Origin: Candidatus Woesearchaeota archaeon
Lineage (GTDB): Archaea; Nanobdellota; Nanobdellia; Woesearchaeales; WJIZ01
Length of the DNA stretch: 61,592 nt
Assembly (NCBI GenBank): GCA_014729995.1
Contig: WJIZ01000042.1
Span: 1 to 61,592, forward strand
Direction of reading: 5' to 3'
In this document: positions 1-8,089 of the stretch, one piece after another
Layout of the letters: every line of letters starts with the position of its first letter
How positions within the stretch are numbered: the stretch's first letter is position 1
Made by a program: the position numbers and the translations under genes
The notes under the pieces: generated by a model
Told to the model about the DNA's origin: nothing
Databases searched by the model: none
Seen by the model: the letters and a program-made list of their open reading frames with translations, nothing else

Positions 1-1956
1 ATCACTATTTGTCGAACGAAGATACTTTCCAACATCATCTTTTATCGTAAAACCTGTCAAAGCCATATCCTCCGTACTTAGTTGAATATTGGTATTTTCT
101 ACTAAATCAAGTGTTTTCTCATACAAAGGAAAATAACCTTGCTGCTGATCTCTTGTGCCATCCACCCTGATCCTGTAGGTCCCGTTTGGCAAGCCAAACG
201 TTGCTTTACAACCCATCCAATTGGTAGACACCAGAGTGCTGGTGTTGTCATAGATGAAAAAACGAAGATCATACCATCCGTAGTTGTCAGAAAAAGTACA
301 ACCATCGCTATTTGTTGAACGAAGATACTTTCCTTGGTCATCTTTGATTGTAAAACCTGTCAAAGCCATGTCTTCTGTGCTAAGTTGAACATTAGTGTTT
401 TCTACTAAATCAAGTGTTTGTTCATACAATGGAAAATAACCTTGTTGTTGGTCTCGAGTTCCATCGACTTTGATCCTATATGTTCCATTAGGCAATCCAA
501 AAGTAGTCTTACATCCCATCCAGTTAGTAGAATGTATTTTAGTTCCATTCTTATATATCCTTAAGCGCAAGTCATACCATCCATAGTTGTCTGAAAATGG
601 ACAAGCCTCACTTCCAGTACCACGCAAATATTTTCCTTGGTCGTCTTTAATTGTAAAACCTGTTAAAGCCATATCATCTGTGCTCAATTCTATGATAGTT
701 TTTTCCTGTACTGTTACTGTTTTCTCAAATAACGGCAAATAGTCTTGTTGCGGATCTTTTAATCCAATTACTCTGATCCGATAAGTTCCATCATTTAAAC
801 CAAAAGTTGTTTTACATCCAATCTGACTTGAAGCATCTACTTGATCTCCACTTTCATTATGTACGTACATTGTAATGTCATTCCAAGTGGAGACATTAGT
901 TGCACTGCAAATTTCACTTCCACTACTACGTATATGATTCCCAACATCATCCTTTGTAGTAAAACCAAAGAGAGCCATATCGTTTGTACTGAGGTTGTAG
1001 ATATTACCCTCACTAACTGTCATAGTCTGTTTGTACAAAGCAAGATAACTTTGTTGAGGATCTCTTAGTCCGATTACTCTGATTGTGTATATCCCATCCC
1101 TTAAAGCAAAAGTTGTTTTACATCCAATCTGACTTGAAGCAGCTACTTGATCTCCACTTTCATTATGTACGTACATTGTAATGTCATTCCAAGTTGAGAC
1201 ATTTGCGGCACTGCAAATTTCACTGCCACTACTACGTATATGATTCCCAGCATAATCTTTTGCAGTAAATCCAAAGAGAGCCATATCATTTGTGTTTAGG
1301 TCGTAAATGTTACCTTCACTAACTGTCATGATTTTATCATATAAAGGCAAATAACTTTGTTGAGGATCTCTTAGTCCTATAACTCTGATCCTATAAGTTC
1401 CATCATTCAAAGCAAAAGTTGTTTTGCAGCCGATCTGACTTGAGGCTTGTACTTGGTGTCCGCTTGCATTGTAGACATAAGCTGTAATGTCATTCCAGGA
1501 TGTTCTGTTTATGTTGCTGCAGCCTTCACTGGCACTGCCATACATATAATTCCCTATATCATCCTGCAATGTAAGTCCGATTAAAGCCATATCCTCACTG
1601 CTTAAATCATATGTAGTATTACTCTGAACTGTCAGTTCTTTTTCATACAAGGTCCAGTATAATTGTTGAGGATCTTTCCTTCCAATCACCTTTATCTTAT
1701 ATCCCATAGGAAGAAGATCCAATGAAATATTACATCCCTGCGCACCAGAAGAGATTATCAAATCTCCAGTCTCATTATAAACGTAAAGAATAATACTATT
1801 CCAAGCTACCTTCGGTGTTTGACTGCAGCTGCTGCTATAGATATAATTACCCTCATCATCCTTCAAAGTTAAGGTAATATTTGCAGTATCTGCCAGAACG
1901 GATTTCACTGGCATAAATAGTAAGAAAGCGAACAAAATCCAAAATAACTTTTTCAA
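1..1956 (-). CDS. Secreted repeat protein, 3' end missing
   Basis: One reading frame stays open for 652 codons from a TTG at 1956 to the window edge, so the C-terminus is missing. The TTG follows a strong GGGGGGTAAG ribosome-binding sequence, the same arrangement as at ribD. Residues 1-22 form a signal peptide (KK, then a hydrophobic core, then VLA). After it come six complete copies and the start of a seventh of a 101-102 residue unit. Each unit has KDD near its start, a Cys followed about 30 residues later by a second Cys in GCKTTF, then DGTYRIRV and a DPQQ or DQQQ-Y motif. Copies 3/4 and 6/7 are almost identical, which suggests recent duplication. The paired Cys and beta-rich pattern suggest disulfide-stabilised beta-sandwich domains on the cell surface (inferred). 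No specific family is recognised. Confidence 0.85.
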   Translation of the reverse strand, partial: MKKLFWILFAFLLFMPVKSVLADTANITLTLKDDEGNYIYSSSCSQTPKVAWNSIILYVYNETGDLIISSGAQGCNISLDLLPMGYKIKVIGRKDPQQLYWTLYEKELTVQSNTTYDLSSEDMALIGLTLQDDIGNYMYGSASEGCSNINRTSWNDITAYVYNASGHQVQASSQIGCKTTFALNDGTYRIRVIGLRDPQQSYLPLYDKIMTVSEGNIYDLNTNDMALFGFTAKDYAGNHIRSSGSEICSAANVSTWNDITMYVHNESGDQVAASSQIGCKTTFALRDGIYTIRVIGLRDPQQSYLALYKQTMTVSEGNIYNLSTNDMALFGFTTKDDVGNHIRSSGSEICSATNVSTWNDITMYVHNESGDQVDASSQIGCKTTFGLNDGTYRIRVIGLKDPQQDYLPLFEKTVTVQEKTIIELSTDDMALTGFTIKDDQGKYLRGTGSEACPFSDNYGWYDLRLRIYKNGTKIHSTNWMGCKTTFGLPNGTYRIKVDGTRDQQQGYFPLYEQTLDLVENTNVQLSTEDMALTGFTIKDDQGKYLRSTNSDGCTFSDNYGWYDLRFFIYDNTSTLVSTNWMGCKATFGLPNGTYRIRVDGTRDQQQGYFPLYEKTLDLVENTNIQLSTEDMALTGFTIKDDVGKYLRSTNSD

Positions 1957-2037
1957 ACTTACCCCCCAAACACATAGAAATACAGCCCAATTTAAATATT
2001 TAATTATAAATCAGCTATTTATCAAAAAAATTGCTCT

Positions 2038-2853
2038 TCAAGAAGCGCTTAAGGGAGCGATTTTCCTTGAGGCAACAGCAATGGAATCAAGCTCAGCTAT
2101 TTCCTGAATTTTTTTTTCATCATTAATAACTGACTTGACAAGCTGTGTATAGTCCTGCGCTCCTCTGGACTTCTTATCATATGAGAAAATGGATTTCCCG
2201 TATTTGGGCGCCTCCTTCAGCTTTGAATTAACCCTTATCGGCTCAGAGATAACATCATAGAATTCGCTGCGCATCTTATCCAGGTATTCCTTGCAGATCC
2301 TGTTTCTCTTGTCAAACATTGTAGGTATTATCTTGGTTACTTTTGTTTTTGTCCCGAAAGCATGGTTTATTGTAAGGACAGCGTCTATTATTTTCTTTAC
2401 AGCATCATATCCCAGGTAGTCTGTGGGGACAGGTATAAATGCCTCGCTACAATAGACCAGTGCATTCTGGTTTAGTATGCTCAGTGAAGGAGAGGCATCT
2501 ATGATTACATAATCATAATTCTTCAGCTTTTTCAGCTTTTCTTCCAGCACGAACTGGCTGTTCTCTTTTTTGGAAAGCAGGGCATCTGCCTTGGTAAGCT
2601 TTTCGTTGCTGGATATTATGTCCAGGTTTTTGCCAAGCGGGCTTACACACTGCTCAACTTTAGCGTTTCCTATCAATAGGTCATACATGTCCTTTTCAGC
2701 TTCGTAATGCAGGCTTGCAGCCAAATTTCCCTGCGGGTCCATGTCTATCAACAGTACTTTTCTGTCATTCCTTGACAGGCCCGCTGCCAGATTGATTGAT
2801 GTTGTTGTTTTCCCGACGCCGCCTTTCTGGTTGATTATGCAGATTTTTCTCAT
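2038..2853 (-). CDS. parA: ParA/MinD-family partition ATPase
   Basis: This 271-residue protein is a deviant Walker-A ATPase. KGGVGKTT lies at residues 10-17 with both signature lysines (K10, K15), and a Walker-B-like VIIDASPS stretch near 115-122. Family members bind DNA non-specifically as ATP dimers and move chromosomes, plasmids or protein cargo. No ParB-like gene lies beside it, so it is an orphan here. The start ATG sits about 30 nt from an inverted repeat that probably serves as an operator. The gene runs toward the repeat protein with an 81-bp gap. Whether it acts in chromosome or plasmid segregation cannot be told from the sequence. Confidence 0.92.
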   Translation of the reverse strand: MRKICIINQKGGVGKTTTSINLAAGLSRNDRKVLLIDMDPQGNLAASLHYEAEKDMYDLLIGNAKVEQCVSPLGKNLDIISSNEKLTKADALLSKKENSQFVLEEKLKKLKNYDYVIIDASPSLSILNQNALVYCSEAFIPVPTDYLGYDAVKKIIDAVLTINHAFGTKTKVTKIIPTMFDKRNRICKEYLDKMRSEFYDVISEPIRVNSKLKEAPKYGKSIFSYDKKSRGAQDYTQLVKSVINDEKKIQEIAELDSIAVASRKIAPLSAS

Positions 2854-2881
2854 TTTTTTCCCCTCGTTTATTAATTTTTAA

Positions 2882-2901
2882 AGTATACGATTTTGTATAC
2901 T
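2882..2901. promoter_or_regulatory. Inverted repeat in the parA promoter, putative operator
   Basis: AGTATAC and GTATACT form a perfect 7-bp inverted repeat with a 6-bp spacer. On the minus strand a TATA-like TTATATAT (about 2904-2911) lies just upstream, so the repeat falls between TATA box and transcription start. That is a repressor position, and ParA-type genes are commonly autoregulated (inferred). Confidence 0.5.
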
Positions 2902-3049
2902 AATATATAAATGTTTTGATTAATAAATTTTAGTTATTTTTTTAGACAGCTTAAATTTATAATTGCTTAAAATATGGTAAGCATGCTTATTCTGCAGCAT
3001 AATAAAATATATAAATTTAATAATTTTTTTTGGATAAGGAAGGATAAAT

Positions 3050-3121
3050 ATGAGTGAAACAGGCCAGACTAAGCCGGTTTATGAAGAAGTGTATCAGGCA
3101 CTTGGTCTTTCCAAAGAATAA
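3050..3121 (+). CDS. Possible 23-residue peptide upstream of the histone
   Basis: An ATG preceded by AGGA-type ribosome-binding sequence opens a 23-codon frame, MSETGQTKPVYEEVYQALG followed by LSKE. It ends just before the histone TATA box. The peptide is acidic with a short amphipathic helix. It could be a genuine microprotein or the remnant of a longer gene. No family is recognised. Confidence 0.35.
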   Translation: MSETGQTKPVYEEVYQALGLSKE

Positions 3122-3122
3122 T

Positions 3123-3131
3123 TTTATATAT
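3123..3131 (+). promoter_or_regulatory. TATA box of the histone gene
   Basis: TTTATATAT lies about 25-30 nt upstream of the ATG at 3153. This spacing implies leaderless transcription and argues against the longer in-frame start at 3054, which would add 33 residues and lies upstream of the promoter. Confidence 0.6.
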
Positions 3132-3152
3132 GTTAAGCTTTTTTCTGTCATT

Positions 3153-3365
3153 ATGCCAAGACCAGGCAGCATAATACCAAAAGCGCCCCTTGCGAAAATA
3201 ATGCAGAAATCCGGCGCAAAAAGGGTTTCGGACAAGGCAGCGGAAGCTCTGGCAAACTATCTTATTAATTACGCAGGCAGGATCAGCGAGAGAGCTGTCA
3301 GGATCGCGAGGCATTCGGGGAGGAAAACAGTCCAGGCTGGCGATATCAAGGTAGCTGAGAGGTAA
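3153..3365 (+). CDS. Archaeal histone
   Basis: This 70-residue protein has the complete HMf-type histone fold. It runs from the N-terminal PKAPLAKIM helix, through the RVSDKAAEALANYL long helix, to the C-terminal RKTVQAGDI segment. Family members wrap DNA as dimers and longer multimers. The start is placed at 3153 because this gives the usual family length and the correct distance from the TATA box. It is followed after 4 bp by the YbjQ-like gene, so the two may be co-transcribed. Confidence 0.95.
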   Translation: MPRPGSIIPKAPLAKIMQKSGAKRVSDKAAEALANYLINYAGRISERAVRIARHSGRKTVQAGDIKVAER

Positions 3366-3369
3366 AAAA

Positions 3370-3687
3370 ATGTTCTTATCAACCACTGAAAGCATAACAG
3401 GCTATAAGATAATAAAGAACTTGGGAATCGTAAGGGGAAATTCTGTCAGGGCCAAATGGTTCGGGGCTGATTTTGTGGCAGGCCTGAAAAATATAGTAGG
3501 CGGAGAAGTAGAGCAATACATGAAGCTGATGTCAGAGGCAAGGGAGAAAGCCATCGAGAGGATGAATAATGATGCCAAAAAGCTCGGAGCTAATGCAGTT
3601 GTGTGCGTGAGGTTCATGACATCCCAGATTGCTCAGGGAGCTGCTGAAATCCTTGTATACGGCACAGCTGTCCAAGTGAAGCAATGA
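3370..3687 (+). CDS. YbjQ/UPF0145 family protein
   Basis: At 105 residues this matches the YbjQ (UPF0145) family, which has an N-terminal TTE/TGYKI strand, a central EAREKAIERM helix and the GANAVVCVRF strand. Bacterial members form pentameric rings and are often annotated as heavy-metal binding, but a firm function is unknown. It overlaps the next gene by 4 bp (ATGA), which indicates translational coupling to the membrane protein downstream. Confidence 0.85.
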   Translation: MFLSTTESITGYKIIKNLGIVRGNSVRAKWFGADFVAGLKNIVGGEVEQYMKLMSEAREKAIERMNNDAKKLGANAVVCVRFMTSQIAQGAAEILVYGTAVQVKQ

Positions 3688-4016
3688 AAGAAGTAGAAGA
3701 TCCTGCACAAAAACTGTATAGGGAAAGGAGTAGAAGCCTTGACTTAGACAGGGATGTAGACAGGTTTGCCATGTGGGCATTCTTTTTTTCTATCGCCTTG
3801 CCATTAAGCATATTTTTCTGGCCTATTATTGTTATTACTGTATTCTTCCCTTTTATAGGCATGGTGCTGAGCATAATAGCTTTGTCGAGAATCAGAAAAA
3901 ACAAGGCTAAAGGAAGGGGGTTTGCTGTAGCTGCACTTATATTGTCTGTAGTAGAGATAATCGGCATTTTTGTGCTGCTGGCTCTGTTCGGCCTTGCTGC
4001 AGGGAATGCATTTTAA
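3684..4016 (+). CDS. Small two-helix membrane protein, DUF4190-like
   Basis: This 110-residue protein has a charged N-terminal 28 residues, then hydrophobic helices at about 29-65 and 79-107 separated by the basic loop SRIRKNKAKGRG. The helix-RxRKNKxKGxG-helix layout is typical of DUF4190 proteins. Function is unknown. The 4-bp overlap with the YbjQ-like gene suggests the two work together at the membrane (inferred). Confidence 0.7.
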   Translation: MKEVEDPAQKLYRERSRSLDLDRDVDRFAMWAFFFSIALPLSIFFWPIIVITVFFPFIGMVLSIIALSRIRKNKAKGRGFAVAALILSVVEIIGIFVLLALFGLAAGNAF

Positions 4017-4061
4017 TGCAGCAATTAATTTTATAAATCAGTGCACATGCTTTTCCCATAC

Positions 4062-4135
4062 GGGCTGGTGGCGAAATTCGGTATCGTGTCCCCTTGGCTA
4101 GGGGAAGGCTCCGGGTTCAAATCCCGGCCAGTCCA
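4062..4135 (+). tRNA. tRNA-Ala (GGC)
   Basis: The cloverleaf is complete. The acceptor GGGCTGG pairs with CCAGTCC, the D stem is GCGA/TCGT, and the anticodon stem TCCCC/GGGGA closes a TTGGCTA loop with anticodon GGC. The T arm is CCGGG-TTCAAAT-CCCGG. The G3-U70 pair, the universal alanine identity element, is present, and A is the discriminator. CCA is not encoded. Confidence 0.93.
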
Positions 4136-4349
4136 TTTGATACTTTTTGTCTTATATCCGGGGTCCCTGCGGTTGATTTGGACAAAAACTAACTGCTTCC
4201 TGCCGGTCCATATTCAGTTATGCTATAGCATAAGATAACAGAAATTTCCTATGTCAAACAAAATCGAAAGAAAGGCCTTGAAACGAAAAGAAGCGGAACT
4301 AATTAATATTAAAAAATAGACACTTTTTTAAGTAGTACTCCGTTCTTTA

Positions 4350-4827
4350 ATGAAAAATGACACTACCTCAATTATTATGCAGGTTGAAAGGTTGCAGTCT
4401 GAAAGTGGCAATAGGTTTTATGTTGTTGTAGAACCAGCTACTTCTGTTGAAGGAAATGAGTTAACTTGGCACAGAGTAGGTGATGAGCCCAAAGTAGAAA
4501 AAAATGATAACGCTCCTTATGGAGCCTACTCAAACATACAGTGCTCAGGAAGTTATACCTCCTGATTACAAAGAAAATGTTACAGATCAATGGGCTTCTC
4601 ATGCTTCTCTTACTGAACTTGAAGGAAGACTTAAGGAAGGAACAGCGCCAAATGTACAAAATAATATACGAGCAGGATTAGTTGAACATGTACAAAGAGA
4701 TTTTGAAAATATTGCTGATTTCCTTGTAGTTGGATTGGGAAAAGGTAAGGTAACTGGTCCATTGAAAAATGACCGATTTAATGTTGAATATAGTTTATCT
4801 TTTGCACCCTACTTACGAGAAGCATAA
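4350..4827 (+). pseudogene. Unknown AT-rich gene split by a frameshift
   Basis: Two overlapping frames, 4350-4565 (71 codons) and 4504-4827 (107 codons), look like one protein. The second frame opens immediately after a TAG at 4495-4497, at a run of seven A (4498-4504). Removing one A would join the frames into about 158 residues. A GCTCC/GGAGC hairpin lies a few bases downstream. The cause could be a decayed gene, slippage at the A run, or a sequencing indel. No family is recognised. Base composition is more AT-rich than in the neighbours and the gene sits just after tRNA-Ala, a common integration site. Confidence 0.5.
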
Positions 4828-5078
4828 TTAGTCCCGCCTTTAATTCTTTTACTAAATGTGCCGTTGCACTCAGCGATACGGTCTTTCTTCCGACTCAGTA
4901 AGCATAAATTCTTCAATTCTAATTTTACTCCCAGCTACATAAAGCCCTCTAGCGCCAATTATGAATAATATTTATCTTTCCTTTTGGGGATGATAAATGC
5001 TGTTTATAATTTATAAGAGATATATTTATATAACATAAGCACTGTATAAGGAAAATAAAGCCATTGGAGGTGTTCAAT

Positions 5079-5279
5079 ATGGCAGAAAAAACAGCATTGG
5101 ACTGGGTAGCCTTAATTTTGGTCATTGTAGGCGGCCTGAATTGGGGCTTGGTGGGCTTGTTCGAGTTTGACCTCGTGGCAGCCTTATTCGGGGGAATGAC
5201 CTCGGTTATTTCTAAAGTAGTATATACGCTGGTGGGAGTAGCAGCCTTATACATGCTGTACTTCGCATCTAAGAAATAG
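5079..5279 (+). CDS. DUF378 small membrane protein
   Basis: The start at 5079 follows a clear GGAGGTG ribosome-binding site at 7 nt, so the five-residue longer frame is not used. The 66-residue protein has two membrane helices. It also has the DUF378 hallmark GGLNWGLVGLFEFDLVAALFG in the middle (the NWG-LVG-F pattern). The family is widespread and of unknown function. It converges on the MATE gene and the two stop codons overlap by 11 bp. Confidence 0.85.
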   Translation: MAEKTALDWVALILVIVGGLNWGLVGLFEFDLVAALFGGMTSVISKVVYTLVGVAALYMLYFASKK

Positions 5280-6630
5280 GCTTTTTTTCTATTTTTTTTA
5301 ATTTTATCACCAGCCATGCTATGCCTGTTGCTGTCGAGGCGGCCCCGCCGGATATCATTGCTACGGCAACAGAGATGTAGCTGAATTCAAATATAAAAAC
5401 GAAAACATAAGCAAGGGGCACAGCGACAACAAATACCCTTATAATCTGCAGTATCATGCCGGGCAGACCTTTTCCCATGGCCTGCATTATCCTGGCTGCC
5501 AGCATAGTCAGCGCCATCAGCGGAAAAGTAAGCACATCCAGCCTTAAGTATGGGGAGCCTATTGCCAGTATGCTTGCCTCGCTCGTAAAGATATCAAAGA
5601 AGAATTTGGGCGCTAAGAAAAAGACTATCCCTACACTGGCTGTAATATACAGGGAACTCCTTATAGCAAACCAGCTTACCTCGCTGACAAGATTATACTT
5701 TCCTGCGCCGTAAAACATCCCGACTAATGTCAACGTTGCTATTGCCAGCCCCACAACAGGCATCATGGCAACGCTCTCAAGCCTTGACACTATGCCGAAC
5801 ATGGCAACATGGCTTGTGCCGAAAGTGACCAAAACCCTGTTTAGAAACATTATATAGATTGATAGAAGCAGCATAGTGAAGCTGGATGGCAGCCCCACTG
5901 AGAATATTTCCCTGATTATCGGCAGGGAAAAATGAAAATTTCTCCTGTGGACATGAAGGTAGCTGACTTTCCTTGTTGCTGCCATGAATATTGCCAGCCC
6001 GGTAAAAAAAGAGATAACAGTAGCCAGGGCTGCTCCCTGTATGCCTAAGCCCAGGCCCGGGATGCCCAGCACCCTGGGAAAGATAAAGAAAGGGTCGAGG
6101 GCGACGTTTATTAATGTGGAGGCGATCATGATTTTCATCGGGGTCTTGGTGTTGCCCTGTGCCGAAAAGATTCCATTGAACACATATGCCAGAAACATGA
6201 ATACAGAGCCTGCAAAAATTATATTCATGTAATCGACAGCAAATTCCAGAACATTTCCCCTTGCTCCCAGGAAAGCCAATATCTGCCTGAGGAAGGAAAT
6301 GGCTATTATCGCTATTAAAATTGCTACTGCTGAGCTTATAATCAGGCCGTGCATCGCCGTATTTTCTGCTTCTTTTTTCTTATTTTCCCCCAGGAAACGT
6401 GCAATCCTGCTGGACATGCCGGTATTTATTCCGGCATTCAAAGCAATGAGGATAAAGAACAGCGGGAAGCTGAATGTAATCGCAGCCAGGGCTTCTTCAC
6501 CGAGCCTGCCCACATAAGCTGTATCCACGACATTGTAAAGGGTCTGCACTATAGTGGCAAGCATTATAGGCCATGCCAGCCTGAATAATGCTTTCCTGGG
6601 ATTTTTTGCAAACTCATTCACCTTTTCCAT
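5269..6630 (-). CDS. MATE family multidrug/Na+ antiporter
   Basis: The 453-residue product has 12 predicted membrane helices in two MatE repeats. The N-terminal repeat contains WPIMLATIVQTLYNVVDTAYVGRLG and the usual GMSSRIARFLG loop. These transporters export cationic compounds using Na+ or H+ gradients. A TATA-like element lies upstream on the minus strand (complement of 6650-6661). It is divergent from the DUF2156 gene. The substrate cannot be inferred. Confidence 0.92.
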   Translation of the reverse strand: MEKVNEFAKNPRKALFRLAWPIMLATIVQTLYNVVDTAYVGRLGEEALAAITFSFPLFFILIALNAGINTGMSSRIARFLGENKKKEAENTAMHGLIISSAVAILIAIIAISFLRQILAFLGARGNVLEFAVDYMNIIFAGSVFMFLAYVFNGIFSAQGNTKTPMKIMIASTLINVALDPFFIFPRVLGIPGLGLGIQGAALATVISFFTGLAIFMAATRKVSYLHVHRRNFHFSLPIIREIFSVGLPSSFTMLLLSIYIMFLNRVLVTFGTSHVAMFGIVSRLESVAMMPVVGLAIATLTLVGMFYGAGKYNLVSEVSWFAIRSSLYITASVGIVFFLAPKFFFDIFTSEASILAIGSPYLRLDVLTFPLMALTMLAARIMQAMGKGLPGMILQIIRVFVVAVPLAYVFVFIFEFSYISVAVAMISGGAASTATGIAWLVIKLKKIEKKPIS

Positions 6631-6791
6631 TCAAGCAGGCAAAGCATAAAGGTTTATAATGGTTTGGACAGAAAAACCAGTTTGCCCGGTGCAAAACCTT
6701 GGAATGAGGCATTCCATTTTTGCCAATAATATTATTCTCATCTATTAACCAGATTCGTAACCCATATAAACTTCCATGCATGCCCACTATC

Positions 6792-7631
6792 ATGCAGTTC
6801 AGGCCGATAACATTGGACGATAAGAGCCTTTTTGATAAGTATCTGGGGAATTTCCCCCAAAATGCGTCAGAGCTTACCTTTACCAACCTCTTTGCATGGA
6901 GAAAGGCAAAAAAGCATGAGTTTACGGAGATTGATAGCCATCTTCTTGTAAAAACAGGCTCTTTCTACTATCAGCCTATAGGGGCAAGCCCTTCAAAAAT
7001 CATCAGGAAAATCATTGATAAGGAGAGCAAAGCGGTATTTGAAAGGGTCGAAAAAAAGATTGCACAGCAGCTGGAAGGGTTAAAAACAAAAGAGCAGAGG
7101 GGCATGTTTGATTATGTATATAGGATAAGCGATCTCACAGAGCTGAAAGGAAATAAGTTCGAGCCGAAAAGAAACCTCATCAAGCAGTGCGAAAAGTACC
7201 AGCCCGAGGTATGCATGCTTAATGAGGGCAACATACATGAATTTTTTCAGCTCCAGAAAAAATGGTGCAGTTTGAAAAGCTGCGAGGAAAACAAGCCTTT
7301 GCAGCATGAAAATGAGGCCATAACTGAAACCCTGAATAATTTCAGGGAATTCAAATTACTGGGTATCTGCATAAGAAAGGAAGATGCTGTGGCGGGCTTT
7401 GCTATAGGCGAGCAGCTCAATAATAATGTGTTCGTCGAGCATTTTGAAAAAGGCGATACAATGTTTAAGGGCATCTATCAGTATGTGCTGAAGGAGTTTG
7501 TAAAAGCCATCCCTTCGCATTTTAAATATCTCAACCGGGAGCAGGATCTTGGAATACCAGGCATAAGAAAGGCAAAGGAAAGCTACTATCCTGTAAAGCT
7601 TGTAGAAAAGTACAGGGTTTCTTCTGAATAG
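6792..7631 (+). CDS. DUF2156 / phosphatidylglycerol lysyltransferase-like GNAT protein
   Basis: The 279-residue product, starting at MQFRPITLDD, matches the COG4866/DUF2156 group, which shares the acyltransferase fold of the MprF C-terminal domain. Typical features are F-LY/FDKYL at the N-terminus, an F-NLF-WR stretch and a C-terminal NREQDLGIPGIRKAKESYYP that closes the family. MprF-type enzymes move aminoacyl groups from tRNA to lipids, but the substrate of this subgroup is not established. The start was chosen from a CATATAAAC TATA box at about 6759, which makes the 24-residue longer frame unlikely. Confidence 0.8.
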   Translation: MQFRPITLDDKSLFDKYLGNFPQNASELTFTNLFAWRKAKKHEFTEIDSHLLVKTGSFYYQPIGASPSKIIRKIIDKESKAVFERVEKKIAQQLEGLKTKEQRGMFDYVYRISDLTELKGNKFEPKRNLIKQCEKYQPEVCMLNEGNIHEFFQLQKKWCSLKSCEENKPLQHENEAITETLNNFREFKLLGICIRKEDAVAGFAIGEQLNNNVFVEHFEKGDTMFKGIYQYVLKEFVKAIPSHFKYLNREQDLGIPGIRKAKESYYPVKLVEKYRVSSE

Positions 7632-7649
7632 CAGGCGCTTACAACAACA

Positions 7650-7657
7650 TTTATAAA
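7650..7657 (+). promoter_or_regulatory. TATA box of the L7Ae operon
   Basis: TTTATAAA in an AT-rich context lies about 115 nt upstream of the L7Ae start. Transcription starting some 25 nt later gives a leader of about 90 nt. That is long for this genome, where most promoters look leaderless. Confidence 0.55.
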
Positions 7658-7683
7658 CTACTTATAATTTCATATCCCAGCCA

Positions 7684-7744
7684 ATGATAAATGAGCTTCG
7701 ATGCAAGTCGGAGTGATTGAGGTAAACTTTCTGAAGCTTTACCT
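7684..7744 (+). promoter_or_regulatory. Structured L7Ae leader with kink-turn signature
   Basis: Two hairpins fit in the leader. The first is 7695-7701 paired with 7708-7714 (7 bp with two G-U pairs, hexaloop). It is flanked by GA on its 5' side (7693-7694) and GA on its 3' side (7715-7716), exactly the tandem sheared G-A/A-G arrangement of a kink-turn next to its NC helix. Unpaired A/U-rich bases on the 5' side could form the bulge. The second hairpin is AGGTAAA (7720-7726) with TTTACCT (7738-7744). L7Ae is itself a kink-turn binder and is known to regulate its own mRNA this way in some archaea, so autoregulation is a natural inference. Confidence 0.5.
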
Positions 7745-7769
7745 TGGATGATTATGGAGGAAGATATAA

Positions 7770-8087
7770 ATGGCAGAAGATAATGCACTGGAAGCAATTG
7801 AGCTTGCCAAGGCGACAGGCAAGATAAAGAAAGGAAGCAATGAAGTCACGAAAGCAATAGAAAAGGGAACAGCCAAGCTGGTGGCATATGCCAAGGATGT
7901 AGATCCCAAGGAAGTTGTCATGCACCTGCCTTTGCTGTGCAAAGAAAAGGATGTTCCGTGCGTGGAGATTGCAACTAAGGAAGAGCTTGGCGCAGCTGCA
8001 GGCATAGAAGTGGGAACGAGCGCTGTAGCAATCATTGAAGAGGGCGAAGCCAAGCAGAACATAGAGAAGCTGAAAGCCCGGGAATAA
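7770..8087 (+). CDS. rpl7ae: Ribosomal protein L7Ae
   Basis: The 105-residue protein contains the L7Ae/L30e RNA-binding core: [17 protein letters not shown] at residues 17-33, then [17 protein letters not shown] and [17 protein letters not shown] sequence. It binds kink-turns in 23S rRNA, box C/D and H/ACA guide RNAs and RNase P RNA. A GGAGGAAG ribosome-binding site precedes the ATG. It leads an operon with S28e, L24e and Ndk, a conserved archaeal gene order. The leader upstream carries a possible kink-turn. Confidence 0.97.
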   Translation: MAEDNALEAIELAKATGKIKKGSNEVTKAIEKGTAKLVAYAKDVDPKEVVMHLPLLCKEKDVPCVEIATKEELGAAAGIEVGTSAVAIIEEGEAKQNIEKLKARE

Positions 8088-8089
8088 AA

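Noticed and set aside
1-1956. CRISPR array
   Set aside because: The repeats are ~303 bp, diverged and protein-coding in one frame. No short repeat-spacer array is present anywhere in the window.
4041-4238. 65-codon plus-strand frame
   Set aside because: It runs straight through tRNA-Ala; the tRNA folds perfectly and the frame has no ribosome-binding site.
4498-4527. Programmed -1 frameshift site
   Set aside because: The A run and hairpin look suitable, but the downstream frame requires +1 (or -2).
7684-7735. Box C/D guide RNA before L7Ae
   Set aside because: ATGATAA, GTGATTG and CTGA resemble C, C' and D boxes, but no proper D' box exists. The kink-turn leader explains the same bases better.
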